64,000 nucleotides of DNA, from NCBI RefSeq assembly GCF_003400205.1, contig NZ_QUQV01000002.1:372001-436000 (forward strand), read 5' to 3'. Both the position numbers and the translations under genes were made by a program. The notes beneath the pieces were generated by a model. That model worked only from the letters and a program-made list of their open reading frames with translations, was not told the DNA's origin and did no database searches. The number at the start of each line of letters is the position of its first letter. Within the stretch, counting starts at the first letter, position 1. Below, one piece after another: positions 1 through 8,634 of the stretch. This DNA is from Bacillus sp. HNG. GTDB lineage: Bacteria; Bacillota; Bacilli; Bacillales; Bacillaceae_L.

Positions 1-1046
1 TTCACTATCCGTTCTGCTCTTTCTATTTCAAGCTCATCAAAAACAGGTCGAATATGAATGAGACCACTATGATGCTTTCGTAATCGATGAATCTCTTCAA
101 TTGAAAGAGCATTTGTCACATGTATTTCAAGGTCAATCCATGCATTTGCATCCTTACCTTCATCGAGCCAAGTATAAACTTGAGCCAGCCCCTCTTTCGC
201 TTTCCATCTTACAAGCGGTTTTCCACTTGCTAAAAACACCTCTGACATTTCAATTGGTTGGTTAGGTTTCGCGTCTAAAATCGTTACAGATTTCGCGTAC
301 CCTGCTTCAGAAAAGCTATAGGCTAATGGTGAACCTGAATATCTTGCCATCGTTTTTGCCCTTGATACCATTTGCGGACGGTGTAAATGCCCTAACGCTA
401 CGTATTGTGCTGCTTCCGGAAGACTAGTAGCAGCAACCGTGTATGCTCCCCCAACTTCAATTGGGCGCTCAGAATCAGAGCTACTTCCACCTGTTACATA
501 AATATGGCTCATTGCAATATTAATAGTTTCAGGCGTAAAAGCTGTACTCATTTCTTCAAAGATCCCTTGAATGCGTTGATCATATTTATCGCGGAGCATT
601 AATTCTTCATGAGAATCTGTTAACACTTCGGCTAAACGTGACTCAGATGGATATGGTAAAGCCGCTAGTTTAAGAGTTTCATTTGTTGTAGGAACATAGA
701 TGGTTTGGACATCAATTGTCGGCAAGCCAAGTAGTTGAATGCCTTGTTTTTGAGCGAGTGGTGAGGCTGCAGACAGGCGGTCTGGGTTATCATGGTTTCC
801 TGCGATAATCGATACAGGTCGTTTGCCACCATTAGCTAAACGGGCGATACTTTCGTAAAATAAGCTTTCAGCTGCTGCCGGTGGATTCACTGTATCAAAT
901 GCATCACCTGCCATTAAAACAACATCGATTTTTTCTTCTTCTACAATTTTTACAAGCTCGTCCAAAAATTGCGCTTGTTCTTCTAATCTACTTCTTCCCT
1001 CAAGGGATCGACCTAAATGCCAATCCGCAGTATGAAGAATTCTCAT
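1..1046 (-). CDS. sbcD: Exonuclease SbcCD subunit D (3' end outside window)
   Basis: Metallophosphoesterase nuclease subunit of the SbcCD (Mre11-Rad50-like) complex, which opens hairpins and processes blocked DNA ends. The N terminus reads MRILHTADWHLG, with the phosphoesterase D-x-H metal motif. It is followed by GDAFDTVNPP and by GNHDNPDR, the metal-binding GNHD motif; a later GHLHRPQ gives the last metal histidines. The ATG is at 1046 and the frame stays open to the window edge, so the C terminus is missing. It lies downstream of addA with a terminator between them, and sbcC would be expected next. The order addB-addA-sbcD is as in B. subtilis. Family assignment is secure from the motifs. 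Confidence 0.95.
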   Translation of the reverse strand, partial: MRILHTADWHLGRSLEGRSRLEEQAQFLDELVKIVEEEKIDVVLMAGDAFDTVNPPAAAESLFYESIARLANGGKRPVSIIAGNHDNPDRLSAASPLAQKQGIQLLGLPTIDVQTIYVPTTNETLKLAALPYPSESRLAEVLTDSHEELMLRDKYDQRIQGIFEEMSTAFTPETINIAMSHIYVTGGSSSDSERPIEVGGAYTVAATSLPEAAQYVALGHLHRPQMVSRAKTMARYSGSPLAYSFSEAGYAKSVTILDAKPNQPIEMSEVFLASGKPLVRWKAKEGLAQVYTWLDEGKDANAWIDLEIHVTNALSIEEIHRLRKHHSGLIHIRPVFDELEIERAERIV

Positions 1047-1137
1047 TTGAAACTCCACTTCCTTTACCGAAATCTAGTACTATTATTTTAACATAGGAAG
1101 TTGTTTGAGATTGATAGTGTTAACTGGAAATTAAACG

Positions 1138-1175
1138 AAAAAAGAAAGCACTGCTCTATCAATTGAGCAGTACTT
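1138..1175 (-). terminator. Intrinsic terminator after addA
   Basis: On the minus strand a stem AGTACTGCTC / GAGCAGTGCT with a short loop is followed by TTCTTTTTT. It sits directly after the addA stop and before the sbcD start, so sbcD probably needs its own promoter or readthrough. Confidence 0.75.
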
Positions 1176-1181
1176 CCTTAT

Positions 1182-4100
1182 TTACACCTCTAACAAATGT
1201 CCACCATCGAAAAAGTATAAATATCTTTCATTTAGTGGTTTTCTCCAAATATGTTCGATTGCCTTACTGTATAATTCAAGCTGGACGCGGTAGCGGTTTT
1301 CCAGTTCGGACTTTGCATCTTCAAAGCTTCTAAACTTACCAGTAATGGTGTCCGTTTTATAATCTATCAGAACAATTCCTTTTTCATCCTCAAAGATACA
1401 GTCAATAACCCCTTGGATGAGGACATGTTCCTGTTGTTCATCAGACCAGTCCGCATAGGCTTCATCCGCAGGAATTGCAACACTAAAAGGAACCTCTCGT
1501 CTGACACTTTTAGCAGCTAACATGCGCTGTGCAATCCCTGATTCAAAAAATCCGAGAATACTTGCTATATCGATAACATCTGCTTGTTCTTGCGTTAATA
1601 ATTCATGATGAACCATTTTTTGAATTTGCTCGCGAAGGGAGTCTTCTTTAATGGGTTCACTGAAATTAATATGCTGCATCACCATGTGCATCGCGGTACC
1701 ACGTTCTGCAGGTGTTAATGATTTTTGTTGCATAAATCGTGGACGATCTGCACTTGCAGCTCTGAACCGAGGTAGAAAAGCCACATCGCTATGTTCATCC
1801 ATGCTCTCTCGCTGTCTTTTTATCTCTGAGACAGACTGTTTTGAACGCTTATTTGCCGCAGATTTATAAGGATATTGCCATGTTAATTGATGTTCAATTT
1901 GTTCAGATGCATCACTACTTACTGGAATTGGTTTCCCTTCCTTTAGCGCCGCCTCCATTTGTTCATGTTTGCTTTCTTCTCCAACCTCAATTTTTTGTAA
2001 TTCTACTGCTGGGATTGTCCAAATCTCCCATTTTGCTGGGTGATTCACAATGTCGGCAGGGAGTTGTTCCACTGATTCATCTCCACGTAGTAATTCGGCA
2101 TCCTTGTGTCTAATTAAGCCAGGTCCAATCCAGTCCAAATATGATTTAGCGCCGGCTCTTGTATGGTCTGCAATCAACCATTCTTTATTTTGAAGAGTTG
2201 CCTGCCATTTACCAAGCTGCTTTTCTAAATTCTTTACAGTACCAACTAGATAAAGCTTTTCTTTTGCTCTTGTCAGTGCAACATATAGTACACGCATTTC
2301 TTCAGAAATCAATTCAAGGTGCATTTTTTTCTTAATGGCAAGCATTGGAAGAGTTGGATACGTTACCCGAAGTCTTGGATTTACATATTTTGTTCCAAAC
2401 CCAAGCTCTTTGTCTAACAAATACTTTTTATTTAAATCCATCATATTAAATTGCTTTGAAAGCCCCGCAACAAACACAACTGGGAATTCAAGTCCTTTAC
2501 TTTTATGAATGGTCATGAGGCGGACAACATCCTCTTGTTCCCCAAGTGCCCTTGCCGTACCTAAATCATCACCGCGATCTTGCATTCTTTCGATGAAACG
2601 CAAGAAACGGAATAAACCTCTAAAGGAAGTCGCTTCATACTGTCGAGCACGGTCATAGAGTGCACGAAGGTTTGCTTGACGTTGTTTTCCTCCTGGCATG
2701 CCCCCAACAAAATCATAAAAATAGGTCTCGCGGTATAGTTGCCAAATCAAATCAGATAAGGAACCTGTTCTCGCTCGAGTACGCCAGCTTTCTAACTTAT
2801 GATAAAATTCAGCTACCTTATCATGTGTAGCATCATCTGAAGATGCTTCCTCCAAGAATACCTTCAATGCCTCGTAGTAAGGGCTATTTTTTTCATAGGT
2901 TCGGATTTTAGCCAACTCATCCGCTTCAAGTCCAACAATTGGTGAACGTAAAACAGATGCAAGCGGAATATCCTGGAATGGATTATCAATCACCTTCAAC
3001 AAGGACATCATAATAGCGACTTCAGTTGCATCAAAATAGCCTGTTGAAAGATCCGCATAAATCGGAATTCCTTGCTGTTTAAACTCCTCCATAAGTTGCG
3101 GAGCCCACGGCATCGAGCGCATCAGAATGACAATATCGCGATACGTAATGCTTCTCATTCGATTTTCTTTACGGTCAAACACTTGGAATCCGGAAGAAAT
3201 CATATCCTTGATTTGCTTTGCCATCGCTCGGGCTTCAAGCTGGGCTGTTTCTAGTTCCGCCTCATCAAATAGCACGATGCTCTCCTCATCTTCTGATTCT
3301 TCATCTGCTTTATAGCTTTCGGTCTCATGGCCATTTTTATCAATTAACACTAATTCTGCAGCCATTTGATTACTTTCGGGATAATCCGCTCCTAGCTTTA
3401 ATTCCGCATCATCGTCATATTCAATCTCGCCAACAGCTTCTCCCATTATTTGTTTAAACAAATAATTCGTTCCATCCAAGACCTCAGCACGACTCCGGAA
3501 GTTCTTCGATAAATCAATTCTTAATCCTGTATGATCCCCCGCTGGGGTAAACCGTTTGTATTTACTTAAAAATAACATTGGTTCAGCGAGACGGAAGCGA
3601 TAAATCGACTGCTTCACATCTCCAACCATGAACATATTTCCGGTCGCCTCTCCGTCTTTTGTTACTAACTTTAAGATCGATTCCTGTACCATATTCGTAT
3701 CCTGATACTCATCTACAAAAGCTTCTTCAAACTGAAGTCGATATTGAAGAGCTGCTTCGGATGGCACAAGCTCGTCAGACGAGCTTTCTTTACGAAGAAT
3801 TTCTAGACAATAATGCTCTAAATCTGAAAAGTCAACAAGCCCTTTTTCTTCTTTCACCTTCTGGAATCTCTCGCCAAATTCAATCACAAGCTGAACCAGC
3901 ATCTCGATTGAAGGCTGCATTTCTTTAATATTGTCTAAATAGCTTTCTGGAGTTCGACTGAACAAATCTTCCTTTATTTTTTCAACTAGCTTTTTCGAGT
4001 CATCCCTTAACTTTGTTACCTGGTCCTTTAAATTTTCATCATACTCATCACCCTTAACAGGCTTCGCTCTACCAAAAACAAGTGTTTGCATTTCATGGTA

Positions 4101-4940
4101 GAGCGCTGTCCATGAGTGATTTTTCGCATGTAAAAGTCGGTTAATTTGTTCCAAATCTGCTTCAATATTTTCTGCTCGCGGTGCTGGTCCTCCAGGCAGT
4201 CGAATTAAATCCATTGCTTGCTCTAAATTAGCTTTTGCGCCTTCGAGCTGAAGTGAAATATCGGCTAATAAATATGGAATATAGGGTGTTTGATCCAATG
4301 TCTGATCATCGACTCGATAATCTTCTACAATTTGTTTCAACCATTCATTAGGTGTTGGATGAGCTCGTGAAAACTCATAAAGTTTCCGAATCATATTTTG
4401 TAATTCAACATCGGTTCGATCATTGGTAAAACGGTCAACTAAATCAAAGAACTTTGTGTTTTCAAGATTGCTGTAATGCTCTTCAAATAACTCTTCCATT
4501 ACTTCATCACGTAAGAGTTCAGCCTCTGTAGAATCAGCAATTCGAAAGCCCGGGTCAATATCGATTAAATAATAAAATTTTCGAATGACTTCTAAACAGA
4601 AAGAGTGAATGGTAGAAATAGAAGCTCGGTTAAGCAAGCTAAGTTGCCGTCTAATATGAAGTGAAGCTGGATCTTCCTTTAACGCTTTTTCCAATGCTTC
4701 TCCAATTCGATTGCGCATTTCTGCTGCAGACGCATTTGTAAACGTTACAACTAGCAAACGGTCCACATCGACAGGATGTTGATCCGATAAAATTTTACGG
4801 ATAATCCGTTCAACAAGTACCGCTGTTTTACCCGATCCAGCCGCTGCTGCAACTAAAATATCTTGTCCACTTGAGACAATGGCTTTCCACTGATCATCTG
4901 TCCATTGACTTCCTTCTGGCTTTGGTATGAGATTAGTCAT
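1182..4940 (-). CDS. addA: ATP-dependent helicase/nuclease subunit A (AddA)
   Basis: UvrD-like SF1A helicase plus nuclease subunit of AddAB, the Gram-positive counterpart of RecBCD, which resects double-strand breaks to Chi for homologous recombination. The 1252-residue length is typical. Visible motifs are the Walker A loop AAAAGSGKTA (about residues 31-40), the helicase motif II FVDEYQDTN, the helicase motif TIHKSKGLEF, the ALTRAKEKL motif VI region, and the C-terminal RecB-type nuclease motif with LIDYKTD near residue 1190. The ATG at 4940 overlaps the end of addB by 8 bases, so translation is coupled. In B. subtilis addAB is also induced in competence, and comK lies 40 kb away in this window. 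Confidence 0.98.
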   Translation of the reverse strand: MTNLIPKPEGSQWTDDQWKAIVSSGQDILVAAAAGSGKTAVLVERIIRKILSDQHPVDVDRLLVVTFTNASAAEMRNRIGEALEKALKEDPASLHIRRQLSLLNRASISTIHSFCLEVIRKFYYLIDIDPGFRIADSTEAELLRDEVMEELFEEHYSNLENTKFFDLVDRFTNDRTDVELQNMIRKLYEFSRAHPTPNEWLKQIVEDYRVDDQTLDQTPYIPYLLADISLQLEGAKANLEQAMDLIRLPGGPAPRAENIEADLEQINRLLHAKNHSWTALYHEMQTLVFGRAKPVKGDEYDENLKDQVTKLRDDSKKLVEKIKEDLFSRTPESYLDNIKEMQPSIEMLVQLVIEFGERFQKVKEEKGLVDFSDLEHYCLEILRKESSSDELVPSEAALQYRLQFEEAFVDEYQDTNMVQESILKLVTKDGEATGNMFMVGDVKQSIYRFRLAEPMLFLSKYKRFTPAGDHTGLRIDLSKNFRSRAEVLDGTNYLFKQIMGEAVGEIEYDDDAELKLGADYPESNQMAAELVLIDKNGHETESYKADEESEDEESIVLFDEAELETAQLEARAMAKQIKDMISSGFQVFDRKENRMRSITYRDIVILMRSMPWAPQLMEEFKQQGIPIYADLSTGYFDATEVAIMMSLLKVIDNPFQDIPLASVLRSPIVGLEADELAKIRTYEKNSPYYEALKVFLEEASSDDATHDKVAEFYHKLESWRTRARTGSLSDLIWQLYRETYFYDFVGGMPGGKQRQANLRALYDRARQYEATSFRGLFRFLRFIERMQDRGDDLGTARALGEQEDVVRLMTIHKSKGLEFPVVFVAGLSKQFNMMDLNKKYLLDKELGFGTKYVNPRLRVTYPTLPMLAIKKKMHLELISEEMRVLYVALTRAKEKLYLVGTVKNLEKQLGKWQATLQNKEWLIADHTRAGAKSYLDWIGPGLIRHKDAELLRGDESVEQLPADIVNHPAKWEIWTIPAVELQKIEVGEESKHEQMEAALKEGKPIPVSSDASEQIEHQLTWQYPYKSAANKRSKQSVSEIKRQRESMDEHSDVAFLPRFRAASADRPRFMQQKSLTPAERGTAMHMVMQHINFSEPIKEDSLREQIQKMVHHELLTQEQADVIDIASILGFFESGIAQRMLAAKSVRREVPFSVAIPADEAYADWSDEQQEHVLIQGVIDCIFEDEKGIVLIDYKTDTITGKFRSFEDAKSELENRYRVQLELYSKAIEHIWRKPLNERYLYFFDGGHLLEV

Positions 4941-7900
4941 GAATTTTCACACCTCCATTCCGAATTTTCTCGAGGATTACATCTTTACTTTCATTTGCTA
5001 GAACACGATAGTTATTTTCTTCTAAACTTCGGTCAAACTGACAAACCGATTTGAACGGACAGAACGTACAAGGTGTTTTATCCTTAAGTTTATATGGGGC
5101 AATATCAATTTCACCATCTGTAATCCGGTTACCTGTGTTTTTAAAGACGCCACGCACATGATTACGAAGGTAACCAAGTTCTTCTTCGCTTGCCACCTGT
5201 GAATTAGAATAAAAGCTTCCGTCTTTCTTGATTGCAGCTGAGACAATTTGAGAGTACCCTGTTCCAAGCGATTGGTCCATTAGACGAACGGATTCCTCTT
5301 CTCCTAATAAGAGTCCCTTCATTTTAAATTTCTTAAAGATTTCCTCTTCTATTTTATCTTCAGGAAGTACTTTATTTGAATGAATTAATGGGTCATGGAT
5401 ATGGAAATAAAGAACACCTGCTGGCTTTGCGGTCGTTCCAATCCAATCCTTGGAATGTGTAATAATGACATCTAAATACGTCAACATTTGCAAAGCGAGC
5501 CCATAGTATACTTCTGAAAGATTGAGTGCCTTTTGACTTGATTTATAGTCGATTACACGTAACAGTACACCCTTCGAGCTTTCTGCTTTATCAACCCGGT
5601 CAATTCGACCCACAAGCTCCATTGTGCTTCCGTTATCTAAATCAAATCGAATGGGTGGAAGTGGTCCCTTCTTACCAAAGCCTAGCTCAATCCCTACTGG
5701 AGCAAAGCCACTTGCTTTCGCATGATCACTTAAGATCTTCGATGCACGGCTAATAATTTTTTGAAGCTTATGCATGATATAGTGATAGCGATTTGAGCTC
5801 AATAAAATTTCTTTCTGTAGTCGTGGTGCTAATTCTTCGACCGCTTGTGCAGCAAGCTTATCACATTGCTCTTTTGTTAGATCACGCCAGTCAATTCCAT
5901 TGATTCGTAAAGAATCAGCAATTTTCTTAAGAGCTGCGTGGAATAAATCACCAATATCTGGTGATTCCAAGCGAAATACTTTACGCTCTTTTAGCTGCAG
6001 TCCATAGCTAGCAAAGTGAGAGAACGGACAGCCTTGGAATACTTCCATCCGTGATACACTACCTTGAATATGGTCGCCATATAGAGCCTCTGTTATTTCT
6101 TTTGATAGTTTTTTCGGTTTGTTTTTATAAAATAAACTGCTTAATACTAGCTGACTCTTGTATTTCATTTCATCATGAATGGCGAAATAGTTATAAACAT
6201 CCCACCATAAATCTTGAATTGGATATTGTTTTTTCCACGCCTGTAATTGTGTAGCCAAAGAAGATAAGGCGACATCAGGATTAACGATATATTCTAACTG
6301 CTCATTCGCTGAGAGCTCTGATGGCTCATTCATGTAAAACTTTTCATCTATATTTGGGAATAGATCCTTTAGGCGCTTAATAATTGGTGATGGAAGAAGT
6401 GATTTTCCTTCTTCATTTGCCAAAGGATAGCTTATATATAAAGCCTCTTCAGAACTTGTTAGCGCACAATAGATAAGGAAATTTTCATCTAATAATGTTT
6501 CCCTACTTCCGGGTGCTAATTGTAATCCAGCATCACCTAGGGCCTCACGGTCTGATTCCGAAAATACACCTTCTTCATTCGGGCGGGAAGGTAGGACACC
6601 ATCATTGGCTCCGATAATAAAGGTACATTTGATATTTGAGAATCGAGAACGTTCCAAACTTGCCACAAGCACCTGATCAATCGCAGGTGGTACAAGAGCA
6701 AATCGCATGCTTTCTAGTCCTGTTTCAATCATATTGCTGAACATGGTTAGCGATACTTTTTCGTCACCGATGATTTCAACATATTGATCGAGCAGTTCTA
6801 AAACTGCTTTCCACACTTGGTCATTTTCCCTTGCTTCTGAAAGCCTTCCGGCAAGTTCAGCATTCAGCTTCATCTCTTCCATTTTCGCTGGGATTTCAAG
6901 CTCCTCTAAATATAAGAAGAGCGCTTCACACATTGTTCTACCATCCTTCGCCTTTTGAAGTCGTTTCCCGAGAACAAATAATGGCTCCACTATCATCGTA
7001 CGAAGCTCGTTTAGCTTGTCCTCGTATTCACGTTCTTTATCTGTTTGTGGTAGGTCTGAATCTTCTAATCCCCTTATGCGCTTATACTTCCAACGCTCGC
7101 CATTTGTCCATTTATAACCCTGAATCCCGTATTCAAGCACATAGTTTTCAAGCTTGTCCATGTCTTCTCGGAGTGCGGAAATCACTTCACCAAACGGATA
7201 TAAAAGATCTGTTTTGACACAACGAAATACAGATTCATAGCGCCAATTGCTGTTAACAACCTCAAGACTCGAACGAATCAATTCAATTAACGGATGATTT
7301 AACATCGAACGCTTTTGGTCAATGAAAAATGGAATGTGATAATCCTGAAAAATAGTTTCAATGATTTCATGATAATCACTAGCATTACGTATCATGATCG
7401 CGATATCACGATATCGATAATTTTTATCTCTTGCTAATTTTTGAATCTCACGCGCTATTCCTTCAATTTCAGCACGCCGATTCACCGCTTGGCTTAATGT
7501 AATCGATGCCCGACCATGATATGGAACAGTTGGTCTTTCATCAAAATAACGTTCCAAATGGGCTAACGAAGGTTCTGAACCATACCGATACTGCTTCGTT
7601 AACAAAATCGGCTCTTCGACCTTAATACCATTTTCATTCGCATAATGGCTAATAGATTGATAGGTTTTGCCAGTCATTCGGAATAAACTTAAATCATGCG
7701 GTGGAACATCGTAAGCTTGATCAACCGTTAAAGCAATTGTTACTTTTTTTGAGACCTTCATAAGTTGACCTAATACTTCAAGCTCCTGTGGAGTAAAGCT
7801 ATGGAACCCATCAATTAAAATTTCCGCCTCTTTTATATAGATAGATTGAGGAATTTTTTCTGCTAGAAGTCGTAAATAATCCTCGGAATCGACATATTTC

Positions 7901-8421
7901 TCAAATAGATGTTTTTCTAATTCATCATATAAAAGCTGTAAGTCATGTAATTTATCAGATAGAGCTTTGTTTTCAGGTGCAATGGTTTGTTTTTGTTCTT
8001 CTAGGATTTCAGGAGTGACGCAATATCTTTTAAACTCTGCAACCATTTCTTCCATTTGGGTAATAAAGCCATTTTTATCAGCAGCACGTGAGAATATCTT
8101 TAAATCCTGCTTTTTAGAATCAATGATTTTGCGAAGAAGCATGTTCACCCCAACATTATTGACATGATAACGGCTCATTCCCCCTGTTTCCTGCAGAACC
8201 CGCCATGCCAAACGAGTAAAACTGAATACTTGAGCTCTCATCATTCCGCCTATTCCAGGGGTACTAATTAAATCGTATTCAGATTGAAATGTCATTTGGT
8301 CCGGAACTAAATACACAATCGGAGAACCTGTTGGATCGTCAAGAAGCTTTGACCGAATATCTTCAAGACATGTGTATGATTTCCCAGTACCAGCACGTCC
8401 CAGTATAAATTGTAGAGACAT
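4933..8421 (-). CDS. addB: ATP-dependent nuclease subunit B (AddB)
   Basis: Partner of AddA. It carries an inactivated helicase-like fold used for Chi recognition and a second RecB-type nuclease domain. The N terminus shows the P-loop GRAGTGKSYT (about residues 8-17). The C-terminal nuclease motif reads RVIDYKSSQ. An iron-sulfur cluster is predicted from one cysteine near residue 800 (QGCPFSHF) plus the C-terminal group CTFCPFKSVC, the known AddB arrangement. The start ATG at 8421 has a strong ribosome binding site (AGGAGG, 7-8 bases upstream). The length of 1162 residues is normal. It is the first gene of the addBA operon. Confidence 0.98.
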   Translation of the reverse strand: MSLQFILGRAGTGKSYTCLEDIRSKLLDDPTGSPIVYLVPDQMTFQSEYDLISTPGIGGMMRAQVFSFTRLAWRVLQETGGMSRYHVNNVGVNMLLRKIIDSKKQDLKIFSRAADKNGFITQMEEMVAEFKRYCVTPEILEEQKQTIAPENKALSDKLHDLQLLYDELEKHLFEKYVDSEDYLRLLAEKIPQSIYIKEAEILIDGFHSFTPQELEVLGQLMKVSKKVTIALTVDQAYDVPPHDLSLFRMTGKTYQSISHYANENGIKVEEPILLTKQYRYGSEPSLAHLERYFDERPTVPYHGRASITLSQAVNRRAEIEGIAREIQKLARDKNYRYRDIAIMIRNASDYHEIIETIFQDYHIPFFIDQKRSMLNHPLIELIRSSLEVVNSNWRYESVFRCVKTDLLYPFGEVISALREDMDKLENYVLEYGIQGYKWTNGERWKYKRIRGLEDSDLPQTDKEREYEDKLNELRTMIVEPLFVLGKRLQKAKDGRTMCEALFLYLEELEIPAKMEEMKLNAELAGRLSEARENDQVWKAVLELLDQYVEIIGDEKVSLTMFSNMIETGLESMRFALVPPAIDQVLVASLERSRFSNIKCTFIIGANDGVLPSRPNEEGVFSESDREALGDAGLQLAPGSRETLLDENFLIYCALTSSEEALYISYPLANEEGKSLLPSPIIKRLKDLFPNIDEKFYMNEPSELSANEQLEYIVNPDVALSSLATQLQAWKKQYPIQDLWWDVYNYFAIHDEMKYKSQLVLSSLFYKNKPKKLSKEITEALYGDHIQGSVSRMEVFQGCPFSHFASYGLQLKERKVFRLESPDIGDLFHAALKKIADSLRINGIDWRDLTKEQCDKLAAQAVEELAPRLQKEILLSSNRYHYIMHKLQKIISRASKILSDHAKASGFAPVGIELGFGKKGPLPPIRFDLDNGSTMELVGRIDRVDKAESSKGVLLRVIDYKSSQKALNLSEVYYGLALQMLTYLDVIITHSKDWIGTTAKPAGVLYFHIHDPLIHSNKVLPEDKIEEEIFKKFKMKGLLLGEEESVRLMDQSLGTGYSQIVSAAIKKDGSFYSNSQVASEEELGYLRNHVRGVFKNTGNRITDGEIDIAPYKLKDKTPCTFCPFKSVCQFDRSLEENNYRVLANESKDVILEKIRNGGVKIHD

Positions 8422-8634
8422 ATTTTAACCTCCTAAAGAGAGCGAATTCGTTTCATTGTTATCCTCTAATTGTATCAAAAAATTTGTCGAACAGGTGAAT
8501 CGTATCCTATCCATATTTTAGAAATGTCGAAGAACGCTCACAATCTTTTATTTTTAGGATGATATAATTTTTGTAAGGTACTTCCAATATATTTAAAAAT
8601 AGATGCATTCATTTTTTAGAAAGAAGTGATGTAA

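Noticed and set aside
6831-7217. 128-codon frame on the plus strand inside addB
   Set aside because: It is fully antisense to a well-supported addB coding region, has no ribosome binding site and no family resemblance.
8422-8634. ComK boxes upstream of addB
   Set aside because: Several A- and T-tracts are present but no pair with AAAA-N5-TTTT spacing could be made.
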